Shown here piece by piece: positions 24,039 through 33,128 of a stretch of 64,000 nt of DNA; positions within the stretch are counted from its first letter, which is position 1; every line of letters starts with the position of its first letter. The translations under genes and the position numbers were made by a program. Under the pieces are notes generated by a model that did not search any database, was not told where the DNA came from, and was given only the letters and a program-made list of their open reading frames with translations. Origin of the DNA: Demetria terragena DSM 11295 (GTDB lineage Bacteria > Actinomycetota > Actinomycetes > Actinomycetales > Dermatophilaceae); NCBI RefSeq assembly GCF_000376825.1, contig NZ_AQXW01000004.1, positions 1,984,001 through 2,048,000 on the forward strand, read 5' to 3'.

Positions 24039-24553
24039 CATCCCTTCCTGATGCCATCGGTCGGGCGATCCTTGCGGACACCGACGGGTCGCCTATCACT
24101 CTCGTACGGCGAGCTGCCGAAGCCGACCAGGCCGCAGGCGACTTGCTCCAACAGGCCGTGACTGCCGCTCGCGCCCAGGGCCATAGTTGGACCGAAGTTG
24201 GCGAGGCCCTCAACCTCACGCGCCAGGCTGCGCAGCAACGGTTTGGCAAGGGTGGGCGAGAGGACGAAGTCACTTCAGGTGAAGAGTCCGGTGAGCGCTG
24301 GCTCGGGCCGGTCACTGGGTTGGATGAGATGGCCGAGTTAGCGCTAGCGGGTGACCAGGGCTGGCACACGATCGGCGCCGGAATGCTGCGCCATCGGATC
24401 GTTCGTACCTCCACTCGGTGGGAGCACAGGCGCATTCTGTGGGGTCCGTTGTCGCGGTACGAAGCCCAGGGCTGGCAGGTCGGCTGCCGTGCCTTTCCCT
24501 GGATTTATCTGATTCGGGACACTGGCGAACCGGTCACCGTCAGCGAGCGGTAA
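24035..24553 (+). CDS. Helix-turn-helix protein of unknown function
   Basis: 172 residues. The N-terminal half is helical and ends in a helix-turn-helix (about 43-66: HSWTEVGEALNLTRQAAQQRFG), a type frequent in actinobacterial regulators. The C-terminal half is a compact Trp/Arg-rich domain (RWEHRRILWGPLSRYEAQGW) that I do not recognise and that could bind ligand or protein. It is coupled to the upstream membrane protein gene, whose promoter carries a perfect palindrome, so autoregulation is likely but inferred. Its 3' end overlaps the convergent F420-type gene by 14 bases. Confidence 0.7.
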   Translation: MTSLPDAIGRAILADTDGSPITLVRRAAEADQAAGDLLQQAVTAARAQGHSWTEVGEALNLTRQAAQQRFGKGGREDEVTSGEESGERWLGPVTGLDEMAELALAGDQGWHTIGAGMLRHRIVRTSTRWEHRRILWGPLSRYEAQGWQVGCRAFPWIYLIRDTGEPVTVSER

Positions 24554-25040
24554 GGCGGAACACCCGAAGCTCTCGATCCGTCCGGGTCTTGTAGACGGCG
24601 TACACCGAGGCGGATTCCACCATCGTGGCGAACCCAGCGTCAGCGTCGGCACCGCGCAGCCGTTCGGCGCGAACCGGCACCTCGACCCCGCCGATGATGA
24701 TGTTCGCGTCGGGGTTGGCGATGAGATTGCCCGTCCAGGCGGGGTGGTGTTCCTGGCCGAAGTTGGATCCGACCACGATGATCGACTCGCCATCGCGGGC
24801 ATAGAGCAGCGGGCTCACGCGCTTCTGGCCGGACTTGCGGCCGATCGATTCCAAGAGCATGGACTGGACGCCCACCGGGCCTAGCACGCTGCGCTTTCCG
24901 CGGGTCTTCACCATGACCTTGCGATCCAGCGGCATAAGTTTGCGGATGGCCCACGAGCCGGGCTTGGTGGAGGCGAAAAGTATCGCGCCCTTGTTGAGGG
25001 CTTTGATGTTGCCCCAGCGGTACTCCGGGATGGCTGTCAT
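24540..25040 (-). CDS. Deazaflavin (F420)-dependent nitroreductase family protein
   Basis: 166-residue split-barrel protein of the Ddn/DUF385 family. Typical text is LLESIGRKSGQKRVSPLLYARDGESIIVVGSNFGQEHHPAWTGNL, ending with ANPDANIIIGG; the GRKSG and GSNFGQ elements contact F420 in studied members. Such enzymes reduce quinones or nitro compounds with F420H2. The basic N-terminal ~30 residues (FASTKPGSWAIRKLMP) resemble the membrane-associating tail of Ddn. The ATG at 25040 has no Shine-Dalgarno; TTAGAT six bases upstream suggests leaderless translation, though the hexamer is imperfect. Confidence 0.82.
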   Translation of the reverse strand: MTAIPEYRWGNIKALNKGAILFASTKPGSWAIRKLMPLDRKVMVKTRGKRSVLGPVGVQSMLLESIGRKSGQKRVSPLLYARDGESIIVVGSNFGQEHHPAWTGNLIANPDANIIIGGVEVPVRAERLRGADADAGFATMVESASVYAVYKTRTDRELRVFRLTAR

Positions 25041-25136
25041 GACCTGATCTAACCAGGACCAAGCGCCCGGCGTCCGATACCGGCCACACTTGATTCAAGG
25101 CCACCAACCGCGCGGCCGTCGAGACCGGAGGCATTG

Positions 25137-26174
25137 ATGAGACTGCACGAGTTCCCCCGCTACCCCTTGACCTTCGGACCGAGCCCAATCCATCACTTGA
25201 AGCGCGTCTCCGGCCACCTCGGCGGAGCCCAGGTCTGGGCGAAGCGGGAGGACGTCAACAGTGGGCTTGCTTACGGCGGCAACAAGATTCGCAAACTCGA
25301 GTATCTCGTACCGGACATTTTGGAGTCCGGCGCTGATGTCCTGGTCTCGATCGGCGGCTACCAGTCGAACCACACTCGACAAGTTGCCGCCGTGGCTGCG
25401 CACCTCGGCCTGCAGTGCCGACTGGTGCAGGAAACCTGGGTGCCCTGGGAAGACCCCACCAACAGTCAGGTGGGAAACATCCTGCTGTCCCGCATGATGG
25501 GCGCCGACAGTCGACTGGACGACGCCGGCTTCGACATTGGAATCCGCGACTCCTGGAAGCAGGCGCTGGAGGAGGTTGAAGCATCCGGTGGTCGGCCGTA
25601 TGCCATCCCCGCCGGCGCTTCCGAGCACCGACTCGGGGGCCTGGGCTTTGCGAACTGGGCGTTCGAGGTCGCTGAGCAGGAGAAGGCCCTCGGTGTCGTC
25701 TTCGACACCATCGTGGTGTGCACCGTCACCGGCTCGACCCACGCCGGGATGATTGCCGGGTTCGCCGCACTAGAAGATCTCACAGGCATCACCCGCCGGG
25801 TGATCGGCATTGATGCCTCCGCGACCATTCAGAAGACCCGCGACCAGGTCGGTCGAATTGCCCGCCACACAGCCGAACTCATCGAACTAGGCCGTGAACT
25901 GCGCGATGACGAGATCGAGGTTCTCGACGGATGGGCCGGTGAACTCTATGGCCTCCCAGTCGATTCGACGATGGAAGCGATGAGCTTGGCGGCGCGGCTC
26001 GAAGCGATGATTACCGACCCGGTCTATGAGGGAAAGTCTTTCGCCGGGCTGATTGACCTGGTACGCACCGGTGAGATTTCGGCAGACTCGAACGTGCTGT
26101 ATGCCCACCTCGGCGGCCAGCCTGCGCTCAACGCCTATCACCGCCTATGGGACCCCGACGCAAGCCCTCTCTAG
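25137..26174 (+). CDS. acdS: 1-aminocyclopropane-1-carboxylate deaminase
   Basis: PLP enzyme that opens the cyclopropane ring of ACC, the plant ethylene precursor, to 2-oxobutyrate and ammonia; cytoplasmic. The 345-residue product follows known AcdS from end to end: [12 protein letters not shown] start, Lys50 in [10 protein letters not shown] (PLP lysine), Ser77 in [39 protein letters not shown] and Tyr297-Glu298 in DPVYEGK, the pair that separates AcdS from D-cysteine desulfhydrases. An insert (GIEEVEA-like region near 140-150 and 210-220) is small. The ATG at 25137 has CGGAGG five bases before it. It stands alone, convergent with the FGE gene and overlapping it by four bases. Confidence 0.93.
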   Translation: MRLHEFPRYPLTFGPSPIHHLKRVSGHLGGAQVWAKREDVNSGLAYGGNKIRKLEYLVPDILESGADVLVSIGGYQSNHTRQVAAVAAHLGLQCRLVQETWVPWEDPTNSQVGNILLSRMMGADSRLDDAGFDIGIRDSWKQALEEVEASGGRPYAIPAGASEHRLGGLGFANWAFEVAEQEKALGVVFDTIVVCTVTGSTHAGMIAGFAALEDLTGITRRVIGIDASATIQKTRDQVGRIARHTAELIELGRELRDDEIEVLDGWAGELYGLPVDSTMEAMSLAARLEAMITDPVYEGKSFAGLIDLVRTGEISADSNVLYAHLGGQPALNAYHRLWDPDASPL

Positions 26175-27148
26175 CGGACGACGGCGCTGTCGCTGGCGAC
26201 GCGGAAGCCGGTGTTCCCCGCGGTGCTGTCTGGCGTGTTGGCGGAGCGCGCGGCAACCCGATAGCGATTGCAGTAGGAGTCGTGACAAAGGTACGAGCCG
26301 CCCCGGATGACCTTTGCCGGCCCGTCCTTGGGTCCGGTCGGGTTCGCGCACGGGCTCGGGGAGTGCGTCGTACCCCACCAGTCAGCGCACCACTCCCAGA
26401 CATTTCCCGCGACGTTGTAGAGGCCAAAACCGTTGGGGTAGAACGCATCCACCGGGCAAGTTCCTTTGTACCCGTCTTCTGCCGTGTTCTTGGTGGGGAA
26501 GTGACCTTGCCAGATGTTGCAGTGATGCTCGCCGCTAGGCGTGAGTTCGTTGCCCCACGCAAAGCGTTGTTGCTCGAGGCCGCCGCGGGCGGCGTACTCC
26601 CATTCCGCCTCGGTCGGGAGTCGCACGCCTGCCCAGGTGCAGTAGGCCATCGCGTCGCGCCAGGACACGTGCACGACCGGGTGCATGCCGCGCTCGCGGG
26701 TGTCGCTGCCGGGTCCCTCGGGCGCGTTCCAGGTCGCGCCGTCGATGCCGCACCACCACGGCGCAGCATCGGGCCGTGGTGCGCCTCGGCGCAGGTGAGC
26801 GGGAAGGAAGCTGGCGAAGACGTAGGACCACCCGAACTCCTCGGCGTCGGTGACGTGACCCGTCGCTTGAACGAAGGCGGCGAACTCATGATTCGTGACT
26901 GCATGGGGGGCGATGTGCAGCGGGGCGATCTCCACCGAGCGCACCGGAGCTTCACCGTCCCCGGGGAAGCCAGCCACGTCATCCGTACCCATCAAGAACG
27001 TGCCGCCCGGCAGGCTGAGCATCGGAACTGTTGTGCCGGAGGGGTATTCGCCGCCAGCAGTGGGTAGGGAGGATCCTGACACCGTGGGAGCGGTCGCCTC
27101 GTGGGATCCGCGGGAGGGCGCGCAGCACGCAGCGGGTTCGTCCGACAT
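26171..27148 (-). CDS. Formylglycine-generating enzyme
   Basis: Oxygen- and copper-dependent oxidase that converts the active-site cysteine of sulfatases (CxPxR motif) to formylglycine. The 325-residue protein has the FGE-sulfatase fold: [48 protein letters not shown], and the catalytic pair Cys288 and Cys293 in CHDSYC, followed by [15 protein letters not shown], all in true-FGE rather than general SUMF form. An N-terminal extension of about 40 residues contains CCAP. No sulfatase gene is in the window, so its client lies elsewhere. Confidence 0.9.
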   Translation of the reverse strand: MSDEPAACCAPSRGSHEATAPTVSGSSLPTAGGEYPSGTTVPMLSLPGGTFLMGTDDVAGFPGDGEAPVRSVEIAPLHIAPHAVTNHEFAAFVQATGHVTDAEEFGWSYVFASFLPAHLRRGAPRPDAAPWWCGIDGATWNAPEGPGSDTRERGMHPVVHVSWRDAMAYCTWAGVRLPTEAEWEYAARGGLEQQRFAWGNELTPSGEHHCNIWQGHFPTKNTAEDGYKGTCPVDAFYPNGFGLYNVAGNVWEWCADWWGTTHSPSPCANPTGPKDGPAKVIRGGSYLCHDSYCNRYRVAARSANTPDSTAGNTGFRVASDSAVVR

Positions 27149-27381
27149 GCTCTCAATTGTTGCGGTTGGTGCTGCCGCGTGCCGACAACCCCACCCCGAC
27201 CAAAGAACGAACCACTACGACTCACGGCTAGTTCTGTGTGACCTTGGCCTCTGAAGTGGCCGATTGGTACGGCACGGCCCAAGACCTACCGCAGAATGAT
27301 CAGCAGGGGGGCGCCTGCGTCGGATCGACCTGGTCCCGTCATGCCGAAACCGCCTCTGGCGGACTGACTAGAAAGTGTGCG

Positions 27382-29592
27382 ATGGCTTCATTTCTCTACA
27401 AGGTGGGTCACTTCTCGTACCGACGATGGTGGGCCGTGCTGGCTGCCTGGATCGTGGCGGCAGTGATTATTGGCGGGGTCAGCTCTGCCGTATCCAAACC
27501 GTTCCAGGACGACTTCGAGTTGCCTGGCAGCGAAGCGGTGACGGCTCAAGAGGTGCTGGCCAAGGAGTTCCCGAGTGCTACCGCCGATGAATTGTCGACT
27601 GCCACGATCGTCATGCAGTCCAGCAACGGCAAGAAACTGACGGAAGGCGCTAACGCAGCCGCCGTCGAGAAGGTCGTGCGCGAGTTGCGTGAGGTCAAGC
27701 AGATGACCCCGGCGCAGCGCGCGGCCGTCGTCAACCCGACGCGGGGGCCGACTGCCGCTGAAACGCTCAGCAAGGACGGCACCGTTGCGGTCCTGAAAAT
27801 CGCGTTCGACGCCAAGCCTGAAGGCGCAGAGACCGGAGTGACTGACAAAACCATCGAGTCGGTGACTGCCGCGAAGAAGGCGGGCCGCGATGCAGGCCTG
27901 GTCGTCGAGTCCGCTGGTACGGCTAACGAGGCCATCGTCGAACCACCCGCCGAGCTGATCGGTATCGCGGTTGCGATCCTCGTCATGATCATCACCTTCG
28001 CCGCGCTGCTGTCGGCTCTCATGCCGCTCGGTGCCGCCATCGTCGGCATCGCCCTGTCGACGTCAATCATCGGGATCGGCACCGCTTTCCTGACCTTGGG
28101 CACCTCGACCACCGGCCTGTCGACCATGATTGGTCTCGCGGTCGGAATCGACTACTCCCTCTTCGTGATTTCCCGATATCGAGCCGAGCTGCAGACCACT
28201 GACGACCGAGCGCACGCGGCCGGAGTCGCGGTCGGTACGGCAGGCTCCGCCGTCATCTTCGCCGGTGCCACGGTCGTCATCGCCCTCGCCGCGTTGTCGC
28301 TGACGGGTCTGTCGTTCCTCGCCCAGATGGGCCTTGGCGCCGCGGTCACCGTGGTCCTCGCCGTGTTCGTCGCGCTCACCGTGCTGCCCGCCCTGCTCGG
28401 ACTGTTCAAGGGGATCGTCTTCAAGCCGCGGATTCCGCTGCTGTGGACCCCGGAACGCTCGAAGCATCGCACGATGGGAGACCGTATTGGTACCGAGTTC
28501 ACGAAGCGTCCGTGGCCGTACCTGCTTGCTTCAGGTGCGATCTTGATTCTCTCCGCCATCCCGATCACTCAGCTTCAACTTGGCCTGGACGTTGCTGCGC
28601 AGTCGGACAAGGCCGCGATGAAGATCGAGGCGCAGGCCTTTGGCGAGGGCAAGCGATCCCCGCTCATTGCTGTTGTGGACGCGGACAGCAAGCCCGAACT
28701 CACCGCGGCCGCAGGCAAGTTCGCGTCTGAGGTGAAGGGTCTGGACAACATCGCTGAAGGTGGCGTGATCGGACCTATCCCAAACAAGTCCGGAACCGCC
28801 GCCCAGATGATTGTCGTGCCCGAATTTGGGCCTTCATCGCCGGAGACCAAGGATCTGCTCGAACAGATGCGCAGCCGTGCGAGCTCGGTGGGCGACTCAA
28901 CCTCTACCTATGTCGGGGTTGGTGGTGTCGCGGCGATCAACGCGGACTTTGCCGACGCGCTGACGAGCAAACTGCCGCTCTACATGCTGGTGGTCGTCGG
29001 GCTGGCCTTCATCTTGCTGATGATCGTCTTCCGATCTGTCGTCATTCCGCTGATCGCCTCGCTGGGATTCTTGCTCTCGATCGCGGCGACGTTCGGTGTC
29101 ACAGTCGGCTTCTTCCAGAACGGTTGGCTGGGTTGGATCGGCCCCGACGACCAGGGTCCGATCTTGGTATTTATGCCAATCTTCTTGATAGGCATCGTGT
29201 TTGGGCTGGCGATGGACTACCAAGTCTTCTTGGTGAGCCGGATGCGCGAGGAGCACCATCACGGCGCATCGCCCCACGAGGCGATTCGTACGGGCTACCG
29301 AGCCGGTGCGCGCGTGATCACCGCGGCCGCGGTCATCATGATCTCGGTGTTTGCTGGGTTCACGCTCTCCAACGAGACGTTCCTGAAGTTGATGGGCTTC
29401 GCCATGGCGGCGGCCATCGTCTTCGACGCGTTCCTGGTGCGCATGGTGATTATGCCGACCATGATGGCGGTCCTCGGAGAGCGCGCCTGGTGGATCCCGC
29501 GCTGGCTCGACCGAATCCTCCCGCGGATCGACGTTGAGGGCGAGGACCTTCGGCCGGCCGCGGAGGCAGACACCGGGCCGGTCCAGGTCTAG
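27382..29592 (+). CDS. MMPL/RND family transporter
   Basis: 736-residue membrane exporter with two similar halves, each a large extracytoplasmic domain after the first helix and then a bundle of about five helices. Seen: WWAVLAAWIVAAVIIGG as helix 1, GIDYSLFVISRYRAEL (Asp and Tyr of the proton path in helix 4), and the second-half counterpart GLAMDYQVFLVSRMREEHHHG. Members export lipids, antibiotics or haem-type compounds; substrate unknown. The open frame begins earlier, but MASFLYKVGHFSYRR is the natural N-terminus with GAAAG before it. A strong terminator follows, so it is monocistronic. Confidence 0.87.
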   Translation: MASFLYKVGHFSYRRWWAVLAAWIVAAVIIGGVSSAVSKPFQDDFELPGSEAVTAQEVLAKEFPSATADELSTATIVMQSSNGKKLTEGANAAAVEKVVRELREVKQMTPAQRAAVVNPTRGPTAAETLSKDGTVAVLKIAFDAKPEGAETGVTDKTIESVTAAKKAGRDAGLVVESAGTANEAIVEPPAELIGIAVAILVMIITFAALLSALMPLGAAIVGIALSTSIIGIGTAFLTLGTSTTGLSTMIGLAVGIDYSLFVISRYRAELQTTDDRAHAAGVAVGTAGSAVIFAGATVVIALAALSLTGLSFLAQMGLGAAVTVVLAVFVALTVLPALLGLFKGIVFKPRIPLLWTPERSKHRTMGDRIGTEFTKRPWPYLLASGAILILSAIPITQLQLGLDVAAQSDKAAMKIEAQAFGEGKRSPLIAVVDADSKPELTAAAGKFASEVKGLDNIAEGGVIGPIPNKSGTAAQMIVVPEFGPSSPETKDLLEQMRSRASSVGDSTSTYVGVGGVAAINADFADALTSKLPLYMLVVVGLAFILLMIVFRSVVIPLIASLGFLLSIAATFGVTVGFFQNGWLGWIGPDDQGPILVFMPIFLIGIVFGLAMDYQVFLVSRMREEHHHGASPHEAIRTGYRAGARVITAAAVIMISVFAGFTLSNETFLKLMGFAMAAAIVFDAFLVRMVIMPTMMAVLGERAWWIPRWLDRILPRIDVEGEDLRPAAEADTGPVQV

Positions 29593-29607
29593 CACCAAGC
29601 ACGTGGT

Positions 29608-29643
29608 CCCCGTGGGCGCGGCGAGTATGCCGCGCCCACGGGG
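29608..29643 (+). terminator. Strong rho-independent terminator
   Basis: A perfect 15-bp stem (29608-29622 with 29629-29643) with loop GAGTAT is followed by ATTCTTT. It ends the MMPL transcript and isolates the HxlR-type gene. Confidence 0.88.
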
Positions 29644-29666
29644 ATTCTTTATGGGCCGGACTGTGG

Positions 29667-29686
29667 TAGTTTTTTGCTACTAGAAT
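29667..29686 (+). promoter_or_regulatory. HxlR gene promoter with inverted repeat
   Basis: TAGT (29667-29670) and ACTA (29679-29682) form an inverted repeat overlapping the -10 hexamer TAGAAT (29681-29686). ACTA/TAGT half-sites are of the kind seen at HxlR-family operators, so autoregulation is plausible. Confidence 0.45.
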
Positions 29687-29701
29687 TCAGGAGGGGTCAA
29701 C

Positions 29702-30346
29702 ATGGGGCGTTCCTACGGCCAGTTTTGTGGTCTCGCTCGCGCCGCCGAACTCGTCGGTGAGAGGTGGACGCTGCTCATCCTGCGCGACCTCTCAGTCGGG
29801 CCCGCACGGTTCAGTGAACTGAAGTCGGGACTGACGGGTATCGCCGCCACCATGCTGACGGCACGACTGCGCGACCTTGAGGAAGCCGGCTTGATCAGCA
29901 AGCAGGAGACGAGAGTTGCTACCACCTATGAACTTTCGGAGTCAGGTCGCACGGTCCTTCCGGCACTCGCCGCACTCAGCCTCTGGGGTGCGTCCACGAT
30001 GGCGGCGCCGCGGTCGGGTGAGGTCGTCACTGACCGGTCGCTAGCCGCGATGCTGGCCACGACGCGTACGTCCGCCCGGGTCTCGCCGTTCGTCGTCGAA
30101 CTGCGCGCGCCGGGAGCAGCTGCACACGCCAAGGTGACGCGTACAGGCGTCGAGGCGCGTCCCGGTCGTGCCGAAAATCCCGGAATCATCGTGAGCGGCC
30201 AGGGCCTGCGGGCACTGCTCGCTGACCCGTCGCAAGCGGACCATCTCGTGGCGGGTGGGCACTTGACCACCGAGGGTGACTCTGACCTACTTACCCGCTT
30301 CGCGGCAGCATTCCATGCACCGTTTGCCGCGAAAACGCACGCCTGA
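29702..30346 (+). CDS. HxlR family transcriptional regulator with C-terminal domain
   Basis: 214 residues. The winged-helix HxlR domain (about 5-100) shows ARAAELVGERWTLLILRDL, FSELKSGLTGIAATMLTARLRDLEEAGLI and the wing TTYELSESGR. A second domain of ~100 residues resembles the SCP2-like extension found in some actinobacterial members and may bind a lipid or drug. AGGAGGGG precedes the ATG. The genes just downstream are a glyoxalase-fold protein and, on the other strand, a glycosyltransferase, both common in small-molecule resistance. Confidence 0.87.
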   Translation: MGRSYGQFCGLARAAELVGERWTLLILRDLSVGPARFSELKSGLTGIAATMLTARLRDLEEAGLISKQETRVATTYELSESGRTVLPALAALSLWGASTMAAPRSGEVVTDRSLAAMLATTRTSARVSPFVVELRAPGAAAHAKVTRTGVEARPGRAENPGIIVSGQGLRALLADPSQADHLVAGGHLTTEGDSDLLTRFAAAFHAPFAAKTHA

Positions 30347-30382
30347 AATCTCTTCACCACCAATGTGATTCGAGGAAATAGC

Positions 30383-30763
30383 ATGAGCAAAACTATCCAG
30401 CCAGAGCCGATCCAAGGCCTCCCCATGGTCGGCATCCATGTGACCGACACGGACCGTTCGATCGCGTTCTATCAAGACGTACTTGGCCTGAATGTCGTCG
30501 GGGACGTTCCCATGGAACAACTCGGGGGCCGCATGGTGATCCTGACCGTGCCCGGTTCTCAGACGGTCTTGAGCCTGTTTCCCGGCGGGGACATGGCGCT
30601 GGCCTATACCGGAATTCGGCTCAGTGTCACCGATGCGGCCGCGTGGCATCGCTACCTTCAGGACGCTGGGGCAACGGTGAGCGAACTACTCGAATGGCCA
30701 GGCGTGCCACCAATGTTCGAGTTCGAAGACCCCGACCGCAATGGTCTGGTCATCGTGTCCTGA
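30383..30763 (+). CDS. VOC (glyoxalase/bleomycin resistance) family protein
   Basis: 126-residue two-module vicinal-oxygen-chelate protein. The first module has MVGIHVTDTDRSIAFYQDVLGLNVVGD (metal His in GIHV), the second GIRLSVTDAAAWHRYLQDAGATV and ends FEDPDRNGLVIV. In lyases and dioxygenases of the fold a glutamate sits in the last strand; here the end is EFEDPDRNGLVI, with Glu in FEFEDP. Function unknown: drug binding, or a lyase. GAGGAAA lies before the ATG at 30383. It follows the HxlR gene after 36 bases, likely cotranscribed, and overlaps the convergent glycosyltransferase gene by 14 bases. Confidence 0.83.
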   Translation: MSKTIQPEPIQGLPMVGIHVTDTDRSIAFYQDVLGLNVVGDVPMEQLGGRMVILTVPGSQTVLSLFPGGDMALAYTGIRLSVTDAAAWHRYLQDAGATVSELLEWPGVPPMFEFEDPDRNGLVIVS

Positions 30764-31910
30764 GCGCGTCCTCAAGGATGTCCACGGCGCGCGCGGTGCC
30801 ACCTTCGCCTCGGGCAGCATCGGCGAGCGTGCGCAGCCGCGCTGCAACTGGTTCCGTGAGCAACTCACCAGCGGCATCGCGGAGGCGCTGAGCGGTGGCG
30901 TCGTCAGTGTCGATCCGACGTGCGACGCCAAGCTCGACCAGGGTGTCGGCGTTGGTGAACTGATCGACATCCTGCGGGACCGCGATCATCGGTACTGCGT
31001 GGGATAGACCCTCACTTGCGCCGCCCATCCCGGCGTGGGTCACGAAGAGGTCGGCCTGAGCGAGAACTGAGACCTGGGGGATCCACCGGTGAACCTCAAC
31101 GTTTTCCGGAACATCACCTAACACCGCCGGGTCGACATGCTTGCCAATCTGCAGCACGACATGCCACTCAGGGAGCCCGCCGAAGGCGGCTAGGCACTGC
31201 CGATAGAACTCTGGTTGGTCGGTGTAACTCGACCCGAGTGAGACCAATACGACGCGCTCGGCGCTCACCGGGCGCTGCCACTCGCCCTGGCTCAGGCGGT
31301 CGCCAGTGCACGGGCCGACGAAGCTGATGCGAGCGGCGTCGACCCGGTCCGCGTGGGGTTGGAGCGCCCGAGGGATCATCGCGATGGCCTGAGGCGGAAC
31401 GCCCGAAAACTCCCAGGCATCAATCGTTTTCGCCCCCTGCTCGCGCAGCCACGCGCCAAAATCGGCGGCGTATTCCCCGGCCCCGGGAAGGGAGGCAACC
31501 TGGTGCCCAATCTCTTCGGCGTAGCCCTCCCACGCGACGTACGTCGGCGAAAGCTGAACGAAGGGACGCCCGTGCGCCTCCGCCAGGACCCGACCGCCAT
31601 ACCCGCCGATGTCGGCGAGATAGAGATCGGCCGGTTCGGCGTCCAGCACCGCACGCACCTGCGCCAGGCCCTGCGCCGCGTCGTCGAAGAACGCGCGCAT
31701 CGACGCGATCGGGTCGCTCGGCCAGTCCTCGTGCGGCAGCGTCGACTGGCACGGGATCAACTCGGCGCCAGTCTCTTCGATGAGGTTCCGAAGGTCAGGG
31801 GAGTTGACGACTCGGACCCGGTGCCCGCGTGCCACCAGTTCGCGCAAGATCTCCAGGCTGGGAAGGGTATGGCTGATGGCGTTGACGCCAAACATAGCGA
31901 CAGTGCTCAA
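30750..31910 (-). CDS. Macrolide-type (MGT/UGT) glycosyltransferase
   Basis: GT1-family enzyme of 386 residues transferring a sugar from a nucleotide sugar to a small hydrophobic acceptor, as in macrolide inactivation by OleD. GT-B fold: N-terminal AMFGVNAISHTLPSLEILRELVARGHRV (His of the active site in ISHTLP), C-terminal donor site LVSLGSSYTDQPEFYRQC and FVTHAGMGGASEGLSHAVPMIAVPQDVDQF. The start is TTG at 31910, supported by GGGAG seven bases upstream; the next ATG (31895) would cut the first strand. Proximity to the HxlR regulator suggests a shared detoxification role, which is inference. Confidence 0.88.
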   Translation of the reverse strand: MSTVAMFGVNAISHTLPSLEILRELVARGHRVRVVNSPDLRNLIEETGAELIPCQSTLPHEDWPSDPIASMRAFFDDAAQGLAQVRAVLDAEPADLYLADIGGYGGRVLAEAHGRPFVQLSPTYVAWEGYAEEIGHQVASLPGAGEYAADFGAWLREQGAKTIDAWEFSGVPPQAIAMIPRALQPHADRVDAARISFVGPCTGDRLSQGEWQRPVSAERVVLVSLGSSYTDQPEFYRQCLAAFGGLPEWHVVLQIGKHVDPAVLGDVPENVEVHRWIPQVSVLAQADLFVTHAGMGGASEGLSHAVPMIAVPQDVDQFTNADTLVELGVARRIDTDDATAQRLRDAAGELLTEPVAARLRTLADAARGEGGTARAVDILEDALRTR

Positions 31911-32037
31911 TGGGGTGCTCCCTCGGTCGGGGCCGCCCAGCTGAACGCTAGGCGGTGGGCAGGCACCTCGTGGCTGAGGTGAACGGGACCCACGCTAAGC
32001 ACGACGGCAGGCACCTCGCATCCCACTTTTCAGCGGG
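31911..32037. other. Intergenic region, no gene
   Basis: Upstream region of the glycosyltransferase gene. It holds the ribosome binding site at 31918-31922 (minus strand) but no convincing promoter hexamers. Confidence 0.4.
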
Positions 32038-32631
32038 TCAGGGCCGAGTGTGGCGTACGACCTCTGGTGGTCGACCCCACTCGTCCCGCCCCAGACGACT
32101 CATGGGAGCCAGCGCCTCCATGGTCGGGTGCTCGTCGTCAAGGGCGTCCTCCTCGACGGTGATGGCCACAACCTCGCCGAGCACAAGCGTGCTGTCACCG
32201 ATCGGGATGGTCGAGTGCAGCCGACACTCCAGTGATGCGGGGGAGTGGCGTACGCGCGGCACAGTGACAACTTCACTGGGCTCCATCTCGATGTTCAGAA
32301 CGCTCGCCTCGTCCTGCTCGGGAGGTAGCGGCGCACTGCTAGCGTTGATCGAATCCGCCATCGCCTCAGTCGCGATGCTGATCACGAATTCCTTTGTGGC
32401 TTCGATGTTTCGGAGCGAGTCCTTGATGCCGACGGAGGTGAACTGCACGATCGGAGGGGAGGTGCTCGCCACGGTAAAGAACGAGTGCGGCGCCAGGTTG
32501 CCTACGCCGTCTGCGCCCAGCGACGAAACCCAGGCGATCGGCCGTGGCACGACCAGCGAGGTGAGCAGCGGGTAGGCCTTGACGTTCGGAGAGTCGGGTC
32601 GGAAAACCCGACGAGGCTTGATGTCGTTCAT
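32038..32631 (-). CDS. Flavin reductase family protein
   Basis: 197-residue FMN-binding split-barrel protein. It begins RVFRPDSPNVKAYPLLTSLVVPRPIAWVSSLG, a hallmark of the DIM6/NTAB group, with NLAPHSFFTVASTSPPIVQFTS binding flavin phosphate. Such proteins either supply reduced flavin to a monooxygenase or act on their own. No oxygenase partner is adjacent. The ATG at 32631 follows TACCCT by six bases, suggesting a leaderless message. Confidence 0.85.
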   Translation of the reverse strand: MNDIKPRRVFRPDSPNVKAYPLLTSLVVPRPIAWVSSLGADGVGNLAPHSFFTVASTSPPIVQFTSVGIKDSLRNIEATKEFVISIATEAMADSINASSAPLPPEQDEASVLNIEMEPSEVVTVPRVRHSPASLECRLHSTIPIGDSTLVLGEVVAITVEEDALDDEHPTMEALAPMSRLGRDEWGRPPEVVRHTRP

Positions 32632-32637
32632 GGTTCG

Positions 32638-32643
32638 AGGGTA
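32638..32643 (-). promoter_or_regulatory. Candidate -10 of leaderless flavin reductase mRNA
   Basis: TACCCT on the minus strand, six bases before the ATG ending at 32631. Confidence 0.45.
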
Positions 32644-32908
32644 GAGGGGTCGATGGGCGACGGGGGTGGCCGCGTACCGTCTGCACGGTGAAAGCAGTGG
32701 AGTGTGACGAGTGAGTGCGCGGCATGCGGCACCTGGCGTTGGTGCTCTGGGCGCGACGCCCTGACCGCGACTTGGAACATGGGGATGTGATCACCCCAAC
32801 GCAGGCGCAGAAGGGTGCGGTTTACGAAGGACGCCGCGTACCGAATAGCGATCAACCATGATCGCTGCCACGGAGAATCAGGGCTCTCACAATGGAGGCG
32901 GGTGTTAG
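32644..32908. other. Intergenic region, no gene seen
   Basis: About 265 bases without coding signal. GGAGG at 32894-32898 belongs to the small membrane protein gene that follows. Confidence 0.4.
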
Positions 32909-33124
32909 GTGCTTCACCTTGATGGTTGGCGGGCGTGGGTTATGTCCTGGGTCACGTGTTTCCTCGTGACAACACTCATCACCTACGCCCTTCAACGCCG
33001 CCCGCTGTCGTCGATATTCTGCGGATTCTTCACGGCAGCATTTTTCGTCTTGTGGACGTATTGGCCGTTTCCCCGAAATGAAGATGACGTGAGTAGTCAG
33101 GGTAACTTCGGGCAAAAGAGGTGA
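32909..33124 (+). CDS. Small membrane protein, unknown
   Basis: 71 residues with one or two hydrophobic segments (about 10-27 and 36-51), a Trp-rich WTYWPFPR turn and a polar tail. The only usable start is GTG at 32909, since a stop codon immediately precedes it; GGAGG lies ten bases upstream. It ends five bases before the next gene, which is also membrane-bound. Base use is visibly less GC-biased than in neighbours. No family recognised. Confidence 0.45.
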   Translation: MLHLDGWRAWVMSWVTCFLVTTLITYALQRRPLSSIFCGFFTAAFFVLWTYWPFPRNEDDVSSQGNFGQKR

Positions 33125-33128
33125 CGGG

